A stretch of 64,000 nt of DNA from Bacteroidia bacterium (GTDB lineage Bacteria > Bacteroidota > Bacteroidia > Cytophagales > Flammeovirgaceae), in assembly GCA_030425505.1 (NCBI GenBank), contig JAUIAB010000003.1, positions 118,787 to 182,786 of the forward strand, written 5' to 3'. The translations under genes and the position numbers were made by a program. The notes beneath the pieces are model-generated. The model searched no databases. It had not been told where the DNA came from and worked only from the letters and a program-made list of their open reading frames with translations. Position 1 is the first letter of the stretch. Each line of letters opens with the position of its first letter. Below are positions 16,422-24,750 of the stretch, one piece after another.

Positions 16422-19400
16422 ATGAAAAAGCTAATGCAATACAAAATAAGAAGAATTCTATTGATCGTAGTAGCTTGTACAATAGTTTTTCTACCTAAGC
16501 TGCAATCACAAGACATTGAAGACTATAAGTTTCTTGGAGATCGATGTAGTTATGTACCTTTAGAATCTGACGGCTTACAATTGTCGGGAGGGTGTCTGGA
16601 TTACGGGTTTTATAATGGGATACAAATAGGATTCCCATTTATATTTTTAAATCAAGAGTATACTACCCTCTCCATTAGTATAAATGGAATGGTTGTTTTG
16701 GGAAGAGATCTAACCTTTGCAGGAGATAACAATAATGACTTAAGTGATTTTGATTACAGACCAATACTGGCTCCTTTTTGGGATGACCTGATAATGAACT
16801 CTAACTCCGTCTCTTATGAGTTGATAGGAAATGCTCCTAATAGAGTGTTTGTGGTTCAATGGAAAGATATACGAGTAGGTTTTTTTGGAGAAAATGATGA
16901 ACCCTCGCTTTCTATGCAATTAAAACTATATGAAAGTTCTGGAAGAATAGAGTTTGCCTATCGTAGAGAGCCTGGTCAAATAACTAGTGCTTTTGGTGCA
17001 TCCGTAGGAATCGCTGGAATTCAAGAAGGAAGAGGGGGTTTCATATCTCTTCAAGATATAAGTGATAATCCTGAAGCTTCTCTGGAAAGAGAAATGAATG
17101 TACTTAGGGAATTGCCTGCAACTAATCAGTTATATGCCTTTTATCCATCTACCATTACATCAGAAAGCTTAGAAGATTATGAGTTTGAAGCTTATAGCGA
17201 AAGTTTTGTGGAAATAACTTCGCAACACAGTAGAGCAGAAGTCATCTACCCTGAAGTAGAAGGAACTCTGGATGAAGGCATATATAATAACCTACCTATA
17301 GGTTTTCGATTTAATTTTTTAGGGGGATCGTTTACTACATTCTCTGCATCTACCAATGGTTGGATGACGCTAGGTTCAGAGATAAGCTCTCCAGCACCAA
17401 GAAACTCACTTACTGAAGGCGATCAAGATATAATACTAGCACCTCTTTGGGATGATCTTGATTTGAGTGAGGGTACTTTTTCTTATTCTACTTTTGGCAT
17501 TTCTCCACATAGAATATTAGGCATACAGTGGCAGCGAGCAAAATGGGATAAAACAGCAGAAGAACCAGTTCTATCTTTTCAAGTCAAATTATTTGAATCG
17601 GATGGTAGCGTAGAGTTTTTTTATTCTGATGAAGGAGGAGAGCTACAAAATGCATCAGCTTCTATCGGTATAGCAAAAAAACAGGAAGGAAAACTTACTA
17701 ACAAACTCATCTCTGCTTTTAGTGATAATGAAAGAGTAGAAAATAATAATATAAGCAGAATGCTTTTAGACGACTGGAATTATGTATTTTACTTACAAAA
17801 CTCTTTCTTAGTAAGCAACTTGAATGCAAGTGGCTCTGGCTCGCTTCAAAATGCTTTTCAAGAGGCTACTAATAGATTTGGCAAATCATTTATCCTGTTT
17901 AATATTAGAGAGTCCGCGCCATGGATAATTCAACTGGAAACGCCTTTGCCAGACATAACTCCTAATACATATATTATTGTTGATGCTACTTCACAGTACA
18001 ACTGGTCTCCTGAGACACCAATAATAGTCGACGGAACAAATATGGCAGCAAACCCAGGAGATGGAGTATTCCTGAAAATATATTCGGATAGTGTAGAAGC
18101 ATATGGCTTTCAGGTACAGGGGTTTGAAAAAGGTATAAAGACCTATGGAACTACTGTACCAAAAAATATAATAATTGGCAAAAAAGAAAAACCAAATTAT
18201 TTCATAAACAATGAAGTTGCCATAGAATTAGAAGAAACCGATCAGGCAATAGTTGAAGGAAATATTATTGGATTTAACAATCAGGGAGAATCATTTGAAA
18301 GTCAGCAAATAGGAATACTACTCTCTAACTGTTCTAACTCAATTATAAGAGACAATATAATTTCGGGTAATAGTCAGGGTGCGATAGCATTTAGAGGTAC
18401 TACCAGAAGTGAAATAACCAATAACATTTTAGGTCTAAACCAAGAAAAAAATAGAGCTATAAATAACTCAACTGGCGTCCACTTTTATGATGGAGCAGAA
18501 AATAATACAATACGAGATAATACTATAGCAGGAAGCTTAAATCAAGGAATTTTACTTCAAAGTTTTAGTGGGAAAAATCAAATCTTAAACAATACTATCG
18601 GCTCTCTTAATCCTGAGCTGAGTAATCAGGGTAAAGGTATAGAAATAAAAAGCAATTTCAACACTATAGGTTCATTACAACAGCCCAATAGAATTCTTAA
18701 TAATCAAAGAGCTGGAATAGCAATTGAAGGACAGAAAAATACCATAACTTCAAATAGTATTTACTGTAATACAGGAGAAGGAATCGAACTAAGAAATAAT
18801 GGTAATGCAAGCAAACAACCGCCAATGATTCATACAGCTCTAAGAGTTAAAATAGAAGGCACATCCAGTCCACGTGATAGAATACTAATTTACAAGAATA
18901 GAAGCTGTAAAAAAAACCAGGGAGAAATTTATATCTCTGAAGTAAGAGCCAATGGAGAGGGTGAATGGGAGTATCTTGGGGGGTTTGAAGAAGAAGATTA
19001 TATCACAGCCTTAGCTATTGATCAAGAGGGAAATACATCTTCTTTTTCGGTAGCGAGAGAAGTTACACCAGACCCTTCAATATATAGATTGCAGCCGTTG
19101 AGTGCTCAGATAGGAGAAGAAATAACAATAGAAGGCAAAGGATTAAGTATAGTTGATAGCGTTTACTTTTTTGAAGGCTTAGCTGCAGATTTTGAGATAG
19201 AAAATGACACTAGAATAAGAGCAACGATACCACAAGGTGCTTCTACTGGAGCGATAATACTACTTTCTGTAGCTGGTACTACTTCCAGTGGCACATTTAT
19301 ATGCATAGAACCAGAGCCTCCCACCAATCTAAATATTTCATCGTCTGGCTTAGGGCAAATAACATTAGAGTGGGTAAACAGTGCCAGCAATTCAACAAAT

Positions 19401-19865
19401 ACACTTATTGAACGATCGGATAATGACGATAAAAACTTTAGGCTAATTGATGAAATATTTCCAGAAATAGCAACTTACACAGATAGAAACATAATACCAG
19501 GGTTAACCTATTTTTATAGAGTAAAATCAAAAAACGATTGCAACTTTGAAGCAGGAAGTTACAGTAATACCGTCGGTGCCGTTTCTTCAGATATAATTAC
19601 TACTCTTAATCCCACTCAAACTACGAAATACCAAATCTATCCTAATCCCAGCAGAGAAAAAATATACATAGACATTCTTAAGCGATTAACTTCAGAATAC
19701 AAAGTGTCCATGTACTCTCAGTCTGGCAAAAAAATTAAATCCCCTACCCTTTTTAAAGAAAATCACTTTGAAATAGATGTAAAAAATATTCCTGAAGGAA
19801 TCTATTTTATAGAATTATCGTTTCTTAACAAGGTACATAGAAGAAAAATATTAATTAATAAATAA
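16422..19865 (+). CDS. T9SS-exported beta-helix protein
   Basis: This 1147-residue protein has a signal peptide (1-30, ending LQSQ). Two homologous modules of about 190 residues follow (about 30-225 and 240-450). Both contain an ILAP-(F/L)-WDDL motif and a QW-x(2)-AKWD or QWKDIR strand, like nidogen-type beta domains. Residues about 530-800 form a right-handed beta-helix rich in NNTI, RDNII and NTIxGSL turns, a fold used for binding or cleaving polysaccharide. An IPT/TIG-like domain (about 885-960), a fibronectin-III-like domain (about 965-1050) and a T9SS type A sorting domain starting at YPNPSREKIYID follow. No clear catalytic triad was seen in the helix. It is followed 12 bp later by a caspase-like gene, probably in one transcript. 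Confidence 0.82.
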   Translation: MKKLMQYKIRRILLIVVACTIVFLPKLQSQDIEDYKFLGDRCSYVPLESDGLQLSGGCLDYGFYNGIQIGFPFIFLNQEYTTLSISINGMVVLGRDLTFAGDNNNDLSDFDYRPILAPFWDDLIMNSNSVSYELIGNAPNRVFVVQWKDIRVGFFGENDEPSLSMQLKLYESSGRIEFAYRREPGQITSAFGASVGIAGIQEGRGGFISLQDISDNPEASLEREMNVLRELPATNQLYAFYPSTITSESLEDYEFEAYSESFVEITSQHSRAEVIYPEVEGTLDEGIYNNLPIGFRFNFLGGSFTTFSASTNGWMTLGSEISSPAPRNSLTEGDQDIILAPLWDDLDLSEGTFSYSTFGISPHRILGIQWQRAKWDKTAEEPVLSFQVKLFESDGSVEFFYSDEGGELQNASASIGIAKKQEGKLTNKLISAFSDNERVENNNISRMLLDDWNYVFYLQNSFLVSNLNASGSGSLQNAFQEATNRFGKSFILFNIRESAPWIIQLETPLPDITPNTYIIVDATSQYNWSPETPIIVDGTNMAANPGDGVFLKIYSDSVEAYGFQVQGFEKGIKTYGTTVPKNIIIGKKEKPNYFINNEVAIELEETDQAIVEGNIIGFNNQGESFESQQIGILLSNCSNSIIRDNIISGNSQGAIAFRGTTRSEITNNILGLNQEKNRAINNSTGVHFYDGAENNTIRDNTIAGSLNQGILLQSFSGKNQILNNTIGSLNPELSNQGKGIEIKSNFNTIGSLQQPNRILNNQRAGIAIEGQKNTITSNSIYCNTGEGIELRNNGNASKQPPMIHTALRVKIEGTSSPRDRILIYKNRSCKKNQGEIYISEVRANGEGEWEYLGGFEEEDYITALAIDQEGNTSSFSVAREVTPDPSIYRLQPLSAQIGEEITIEGKGLSIVDSVYFFEGLAADFEIENDTRIRATIPQGASTGAIILLSVAGTTSSGTFICIEPEPPTNLNISSSGLGQITLEWVNSASNSTNTLIERSDNDDKNFRLIDEIFPEIATYTDRNIIPGLTYFYRVKSKNDCNFEAGSYSNTVGAVSSDIITTLNPTQTTKYQIYPNPSREKIYIDILKRLTSEYKVSMYSQSGKKIKSPTLFKENHFEIDVKNIPEGIYFIELSFLNKVHRRKILINK

Positions 19866-19877
19866 CACTAAACATAA

Positions 19878-20756
19878 ATGAAAACACTAGCTCTAACTTT
19901 ATTTAGCTTATTATTCGCAATGGGCATTAATGCCCAAGAAACTGCTTGGGAAGGCACTAGTCCTGTATATAACTTTGACCTCGCATTTGAGTATAGTGCA
20001 GACGATGAATTAGACTTTGACGTAAGTGATTATGTAGGAAAAGCAAAAAACTACGCTTTAGTAATTAGTGTGCAAGATTACGAAGATGAAAGTATAAATG
20101 ACTTGGAAAATCCAATAAAAGATGGTAGCAGACTAAAGGATGCACTTCTATCCTATTATATGTTTGAACCTGAAAATACTAGTTTTCTTAAAAACCCCTC
20201 AAAAACAGATTTAATTAATGAATTAGAGTCTTTTTCAAAACAAATCACTCATAACGATAACCTACTTATATTCTATGCAGGTCATGGAGATTGGGATGAT
20301 CAATTAGAAGCAGGATATTGGTTACCAGCAGATGCAATTAAAAAAGATAAATCTACCTGGTTTCCAAATAGTAGCTTAAGAGATTATATAAAAGGAATAA
20401 AATCAAACCACACTTTGCTTATAGCTGATGCATGCTTTAGCGGTGGAATTTTCAAGACAAGAAACCTTATAGGTTCTGATGCATCAGTAGCTATTGAAGA
20501 ACTTTATACCAGAAAAAGCAGGAGAGCAATGACAAGCGGATCTTTAAAAATAGTACCTGATAAAAGCGTATTTGTTGACATGATCGTTAAAGAGCTTAGA
20601 AGGAACAAAGATATATACCTTCCCGCTGAACGGCTTTTCTATAACATAAAAGAAACAGTAATAGATAATAGTGCCAATGGCCAGATCCCTCAATATGGAG
20701 AAATAAGTGGCTCAGGAAATGAAGGAGGGGATTTTATTTTTGTAAGAAAAAGATAG
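19878..20756 (+). CDS. Exported caspase-family (C14) cysteine protease
   Basis: This 292-residue protein has a signal peptide (1-20, INAQE) and then a caspase fold. The catalytic histidine is H136 in IFYAGHGDWDD and the catalytic cysteine is C186 in LLIADACFSGG, both with the usual hydrophobic strand before them. The early strand NYALVISVQDYED and helix NPIKDGSRLKDAL also match. No p10-like or partner domain is fused to it, apart from an acidic 35-residue stretch between signal and domain. Family members cut after Lys, Arg or Asp in protein substrates. There is no T9SS sorting domain, so it should act in the periplasm or be released another way. It lies 12 bp after the beta-helix protein gene, which suggests a shared function. 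Confidence 0.85.
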   Translation: MKTLALTLFSLLFAMGINAQETAWEGTSPVYNFDLAFEYSADDELDFDVSDYVGKAKNYALVISVQDYEDESINDLENPIKDGSRLKDALLSYYMFEPENTSFLKNPSKTDLINELESFSKQITHNDNLLIFYAGHGDWDDQLEAGYWLPADAIKKDKSTWFPNSSLRDYIKGIKSNHTLLIADACFSGGIFKTRNLIGSDASVAIEELYTRKSRRAMTSGSLKIVPDKSVFVDMIVKELRRNKDIYLPAERLFYNIKETVIDNSANGQIPQYGEISGSGNEGGDFIFVRKR

Positions 20757-20790
20757 CCTAATCTAAAAAAACAAATTTACCTTCAAAGCT

Positions 20791-20798
20791 TATATTTG
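20791..20798 (+). promoter_or_regulatory. -7 element of the GroES-like gene
   Basis: TATATTTG matches TAnnTTTG. It overlaps the upstream in-frame TTG at 20796, which therefore cannot be the start; the ATG at 20826 lies 27 nt downstream. Confidence 0.55.
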
Positions 20799-20825
20799 TA
20801 TTCAACAAAACACAAGAGTTTTGAA

Positions 20826-21209
20826 ATGATAATTACTGAAAACAATAAAATTAAAAGCTTAATAGTAGTAGGCGATAGAGTATTAGTTAAGCCCAAAAAG
20901 CAGGATGGCAAAACCAAAAGCGGGCTATTTTTACCTCCTGGTGTGCATGAAAAAGAAAAAGTCCAAACTGGATATGTAATAAAAACTGGACCAGGCTATC
21001 CAATACCTCTTCCCACAGATGACTATGATGAGTCATGGAAAGGTAAGGAAGATAAAATAAAATACATCCCTCTTCAGGCAAAAGAAGGTGATTTAGCAAT
21101 ATTCTTACTAAAAGGTGCTTTTGAGATAATGTACGAAAATGAAAAATACTTTATAGTCCCTCAGCACTCTATACTTCTTTTAGAAAGAGATGAAGAATTA
21201 TTTGATTAA
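20826..21209 (+). CDS. Stand-alone GroES/Cpn10-family protein
   Basis: This 127-residue protein has the Cpn10 beta-barrel. Near its start lies VVGDRVLVKPK, then a mobile-loop-like segment KTKSGLFLPP, a VIKTGPG turn, and EGDLAIFLLKGAFEIMYENEKYFIV in place of the usual GD-x-V-x(5)-G-x-E/I-x(2)-G-x-(E/D)-Y end. An insert of about 30 residues (PIPLPTDDYDESWKGKEDK) before the last strands makes it longer than GroES (about 95 aa). No groEL gene lies beside it. It may cap a chaperonin in special conditions or have another role. The ATG at 20826 (MIITENNKIK) was chosen because the -7 element covers the longer start. Confidence 0.8.
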   Translation: MIITENNKIKSLIVVGDRVLVKPKKQDGKTKSGLFLPPGVHEKEKVQTGYVIKTGPGYPIPLPTDDYDESWKGKEDKIKYIPLQAKEGDLAIFLLKGAFEIMYENEKYFIVPQHSILLLERDEELFD

Positions 21210-21263
21210 AATATTTTGTCAAAAAAACCTGATAAATTGTCTTAACTAGTAGGACTCGTATTA

Positions 21264-22658
21264 ATGAACGAAACAACAATAAATTGGCAAAAAATAACAG
21301 AAGCTTTAGATAACAAAAATAAAGCTTCAAGCATCCAACAGGAGCTTTCTTTAGAAGAGCAGAAAGCCTACGATGAACTATTGCCAATATTGAGTATGTC
21401 TGGCAAACTTGGTCATAAACTATATTCTGTAAATACTAAAACTGAGCACACTGCAAAAAATACGATTAGGGAAATAGAAAATAAGATAAATGATTTAGAA
21501 GAACACTGGATAAATGTAGCCTTGAGCTTAGAGGGAAGCTCAAAAGAGAACCTTCCTCAGGACAAAACAAGCAAAGAAAATCTTTCTTTTTCAGAAAAAC
21601 TAAGCGAACGAGTAATTAAACTTAAAGAAAAAATCTACCTTAAAAAAAGTGCTGAAGAAATTAATAGCACCATCCAAAATATTAAAGCAAAAGTAGAAGA
21701 ACTAAAAAGGGATAACCACGAAAGCAATGCGTCCTCTGAAGAGCTCGAAATCCTTGTCAGTAAAATAAAACCTAAAAAAGAATTAGATAGCAATCAAATT
21801 GGAGATAGAATATCCAAAATGTGGGATAAAGTTGATGCTTATGAAAAAAGCAAGACCTCTCATAGTCCTCCTAAGCAAATAAAAATTCAACCAGAGGCAA
21901 AAAACAAGTTAAAAGTCTGGATGATAGCAGCATCCATAGCAGTTATCTTAGGTGTGCTTGGGGTATTCAATCAAAAAATATTTAATACAAGCATAGAATA
22001 TGCCGAATATAAAGCGGATAAAATTAAGCAGATAACTCTACCAGATAGATCTCAGGTATGGCTGGGAAAAGGATCTACAATAAAATACGCAGTAAGCTTT
22101 GAGAACTTAGAAAATCGAAAAATTCTTTTAGAAGGTGACGCCTTTTTCAATGTTAGAAAAAACCCTGAAAAGCCTTTTATTGTGGAGACTAATCAAGGAA
22201 AAGTAGAAGTACTAGGGACCTCGTTTAAAGTCAACGCAACTGAAAATACAAAAGGCATTGAGGTAGCAGTAATAGAAGGGAAAGTAAAAGTAGAGTTAAA
22301 GAGTTTAGCTGTAGAAAGTCCCATTATCTTGAAAAAAAATCAAAAAGTAGAAGTTTTAGGCTCAAACACTTCAAACATTGAAAAACTCAATGCAGAACAA
22401 ACCTCTGCCTATGCAAAATATACAAGAGAAGAACTATACTTTAAAAATACTCCTTTAGAAGAAGTGTTTGAGATTTTAGGTATTGCATATGGAAAAGAAT
22501 TTAAAATAGCAGACTCTAATATCTCACAAATGGGCTTTAATGGAAAATACTCTGAAAGTACATTAAAAGAAATTCTTAGTTCTATTGAAATAGCAGCAAA
22601 CCTAAAGATCATTGAAAAACAAGACAAACAACTTGAAGTATTAAACAACTCCCAGTAG
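21264..22658 (+). CDS. FecR-type anti-sigma factor with long N-terminal coiled coil
   Basis: This 464-residue inner-membrane protein has three parts. Residues 1-210 are charged and helical, with heptad-like Leu/Ile patterns (for example ENKINDLEEHW and IQNIKAKVEELK). One transmembrane helix spans 217-236. The periplasmic part has a FecR domain from about 258 (ITLPDRSQVWLGKGSTIKY, then GDAFFNVRKNPEKPFIV) and a DUF4974-like C-terminal domain (about 385-460, LYFKNTPLEEVFEIL). FecR proteins hold an ECF sigma factor inactive until an outer-membrane signal arrives. The cytoplasmic part is normally about 80-100 residues, so this one is about twice as long. Its likely partner, the ECF sigma factor, is convergent with 5 bp between stop codons. 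No TonB receptor is adjacent. Confidence 0.88.
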   Translation: MNETTINWQKITEALDNKNKASSIQQELSLEEQKAYDELLPILSMSGKLGHKLYSVNTKTEHTAKNTIREIENKINDLEEHWINVALSLEGSSKENLPQDKTSKENLSFSEKLSERVIKLKEKIYLKKSAEEINSTIQNIKAKVEELKRDNHESNASSEELEILVSKIKPKKELDSNQIGDRISKMWDKVDAYEKSKTSHSPPKQIKIQPEAKNKLKVWMIAASIAVILGVLGVFNQKIFNTSIEYAEYKADKIKQITLPDRSQVWLGKGSTIKYAVSFENLENRKILLEGDAFFNVRKNPEKPFIVETNQGKVEVLGTSFKVNATENTKGIEVAVIEGKVKVELKSLAVESPIILKKNQKVEVLGSNTSNIEKLNAEQTSAYAKYTREELYFKNTPLEEVFEILGIAYGKEFKIADSNISQMGFNGKYSESTLKEILSSIEIAANLKIIEKQDKQLEVLNNSQ

Positions 22659-22663
22659 TATTT

Positions 22664-23227
22664 CTAAGCTTCAGCAGGTTCAATAAAATCTTTCAAATCT
22701 TCTTTTAAAGCCTTTAAGGCAATACTCATTTGATAGTGGACATTCCTTGTACTTACATCTAAAGCCTCGGCAATTTCCTTATAAGAAAGCCCATCAAATC
22801 TACTCATTTTAAATACCTCTCTACAGTTTTCAGGCAGGCTCTCAATAGAACGATAAAGCTTAGACTCAAGCTCGTTAAGATTGTAATCCTCCTCGGTAGA
22901 GTTATTATGATATTGGAAAGAGTTACTTAAAGAATCTTGGTAGTTTGCTTCTAGCTGCTTCCTTTTTATATGGTTCAAAGTGTGGTTTCTTGAAGCCCTA
23001 TAGAGATACGCTTTGAGAGAAGTCTTGATATCTAAGCTGTCCTTTTTTATCCAAATATTAACAAAAACATCTTGCAGAAGCTCTTCGGCAGTAGCTTCAC
23101 TTCTAATCATACTCAAAATAAAATTGAGTAGAGGGTTATAATACTTTGTGACAAGCATTTCCCAGGCTTTCTTGTTCCCATCCTTGATTTTGGGTAGTAA
23201 ATCACTATCAGGTAGAATATCAGACAC
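22664..23227 (-). CDS. ECF RNA polymerase sigma factor (Bacteroidota sigma-70 family)
   Basis: This is a 187-residue sigma factor. Region 2 contains ATAEELLQDVFVNIW and KAYLYRASRNHTLNHIKRK, which contact the -10 region. Region 4 has FDGLSYKEIAEALDVSTRN and the recognition helix VHYQMSIALKALKEDL. The spacing and motifs are those of the FecI-like group common in Bacteroidota. Translation starts at GTG 23227 (MSDILPDSD); no ATG offers a full region 2. Its stop lies 5 bp from that of the FecR-type anti-sigma gene on the other strand. The two are thus convergent rather than in the usual sigma-then-FecR order. Target promoters are unknown; the neighbouring secreted-protein genes are candidates only by position. 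Confidence 0.93.
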   Translation of the reverse strand: MSDILPDSDLLPKIKDGNKKAWEMLVTKYYNPLLNFILSMIRSEATAEELLQDVFVNIWIKKDSLDIKTSLKAYLYRASRNHTLNHIKRKQLEANYQDSLSNSFQYHNNSTEEDYNLNELESKLYRSIESLPENCREVFKMSRFDGLSYKEIAEALDVSTRNVHYQMSIALKALKEDLKDFIEPAEA

Positions 23228-23541
23228 TTAAAAAACAGAAATAATCCGTGTAAAAATAAAACGAAATTTCTAAAGATAAGAAAAGATTCTTCTTTCTACG
23301 ATATTGCTTTGATGCGGTTACGCAAAACTTTCTATAATAACCCAACTGCAAATAGACTTTTTTTTACTATTCATATTTTATAGAGTCCGCTTTAAACACA
23401 TTCTTCATAGTGATTTTAATCTTATTTAATGTGTCATTTGGCAATTAACTCAAACCACGAATGCTAATTTAGCGTATTTGGTGAGCAAAACTTAACCCAT
23501 TACGAGCAACTTAGTTATCTTTGAAAGGAGAAAGAATAGGC
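23228..23541. other. Divergent promoter region between the sigma factor and deformylase genes
   Basis: This 314-bp stretch holds no gene. The right end has a clear -7 element for the deformylase gene (23516-23523). The left end has a TATTTTTA-like sequence on the minus strand that could serve the sigma gene. No repeats were noticed. Confidence 0.6.
23516..23523 (+). promoter_or_regulatory. -7 element of def
   Basis: TATCTTTG, an exact TAnnTTTG match, overlaps an in-frame TTG at 23521. That TTG cannot be translated from this promoter, so the ATG at 23542 is the start. Confidence 0.6.
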
Positions 23542-24093
23542 ATGATATACCCAATAGTTGCATACGGAGATCCTGTACTTAAAAAAGTAGCAAAGGAAAT
23601 AGAAAAGGAGGGAGAAATAGATGTAAAAAAACTAAGTCAGGATATGTTTGATACTATGGAAAAAGCACAAGGAGTAGGGCTAGCAGCACCACAAATAGGC
23701 TTAAGCTATAGAATCTTTGTAGTGGACACTACAGAAATGGAAGAAGAGGGTGAAGGCTTGAAAGAAACTTTCATTAACGCCAGAATAATAGCAGAAGAAG
23801 GAGAAGAATGGTCTTTTGAAGAAGGGTGCTTAAGTATCCCTGGAATACGAGAAAAGGTAAAGCGACTGGACACCATAAAAATAGAATACTTTGATAAAGA
23901 GTGGGGCAAACACCTGAAAGAGTTTGACGGACTAAAAGCACGAGTAATCCAACATGAATACGACCACATAGAGGGCATACTATTTACGGATCATCTGAGT
24001 CCGCTCAAAAAGAAATTGCTAAAAAGTAGACTTACCAAAATAAGTAAAGGGAAAGTAGAACATGACTACAAAATGAAATTTCCAGCAACCTAA
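23542..24093 (+). CDS. def: Peptide deformylase
   Basis: This 183-residue metalloenzyme removes the formyl group from the N-terminal Met of new proteins. All three signature motifs are present: GVGLAAPQIG, EGCLSIPG (metal-binding Cys) and QHEYDHIEG (two metal-binding His and the catalytic Glu). The beginning MIYPIVAYGDPVLKK is standard. The start at 23542 is set by the homologous N-terminus and by the -7 element just upstream; a GGAG lies about 12 nt before the ATG. The gene stands alone and ends in a hairpin terminator. C-terminal length is close to that of type I enzymes. Confidence 0.97.
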   Translation: MIYPIVAYGDPVLKKVAKEIEKEGEIDVKKLSQDMFDTMEKAQGVGLAAPQIGLSYRIFVVDTTEMEEEGEGLKETFINARIIAEEGEEWSFEEGCLSIPGIREKVKRLDTIKIEYFDKEWGKHLKEFDGLKARVIQHEYDHIEGILFTDHLSPLKKKLLKSRLTKISKGKVEHDYKMKFPAT

Positions 24094-24111
24094 TCCTAAT
24101 ACTATTGCCAA

Positions 24112-24137
24112 AACTCCTATTATTGGAGTTAGTTTTT
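24112..24137 (+). terminator. Terminator of def
   Basis: A 6-bp stem AACTCC/GGAGTT with a 7-nt loop is followed by AGTTTTT, 18 bp after the stop codon. Confidence 0.65.
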
Positions 24138-24750
24138 ATCAACAAGCTAAATATCTCATCAAAGCGTATTTACTTCTTTACCTACTTCTGGATAAAAAAT
24201 TGTGGAGATTGCTGAAAGAAAGCTTTTGCTATTCATGAATTCTCCCCTCTCTATTTTATTCAAAACGACTAAAAGAGCCTACACAAACAAAAACAAGTTG
24301 ATCAATAATTAGTCTAAATAAAACCTTCTTTTATCATACTACAGAATAATTCCTCTCTACCCTTCTACCCTACATTAGTAATACTATAAGGGTATTAGAG
24401 CAAAAAAATACCTAATACTCAAATCTTATTAATAGTATTGTTATAGTAATAATTTGTGGGTTTTAAATAATTTTTACAATAAAATTTGGATTAGAACTGA
24501 GTTTAATTTCAAAATGCCCCCTCTCCTCTTTCTCTCATTTCAATATTAAAAAAAGCAAGTAGAAACTTAATAATTTTGTGATAATTTGGTAATTTATATT
24601 ATTTTTCTTTATCTTAATACTAACTATAATTAAAAACTCAGTAAAGTAACTCCTAACAAACATCCTTTCAATTCCAGTATTAGCATAAGTAGTTACCTAT
24701 GTAAGTTCTAATTGTAGCAATAAAACTATTTACACATAAACGCAAGAACC
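24138..24750. other. Long AT-rich upstream region of surface-protein cassette 1
   Basis: No protein or RNA gene was recognised. The last ~115 bp resemble the upstream regions of the other giant surface-protein genes: an ACTCAGTAAAGTAACT block (24636-24651), the TTAC-N4-GTAA box (24693) and the CAAGAACC leader just before the ATG. The rest is low in GC without clear structure. Confidence 0.6.
24693..24710 (+). promoter_or_regulatory. Shared box of the giant surface-protein genes (copy 1)
   Basis: TTAC-CTAT-GTAA overlaps TAAGTTCTA. It starts 57 bp downstream of the ACTCAG block and ends 40 nt before the ATG. Confidence 0.55.

Noticed and set aside
20796..20825. TTG at 20796 as the start of the GroES-like protein
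   Set aside because: It lies inside the TATATTTG element; the ATG at 20826 gives the expected N-terminus.
19878..23227. A caspase-sigma-anti-sigma anti-phage system
   Set aside because: The caspase has a signal peptide, the GroES-like gene has its own promoter between them, and no nucleic-acid sensor is present, so a defence island is not supported.
23521..23541. TTG at 23521 as the deformylase start
   Set aside because: It lies inside the TATCTTTG promoter element, and homologs start at MIYPIVAYG.
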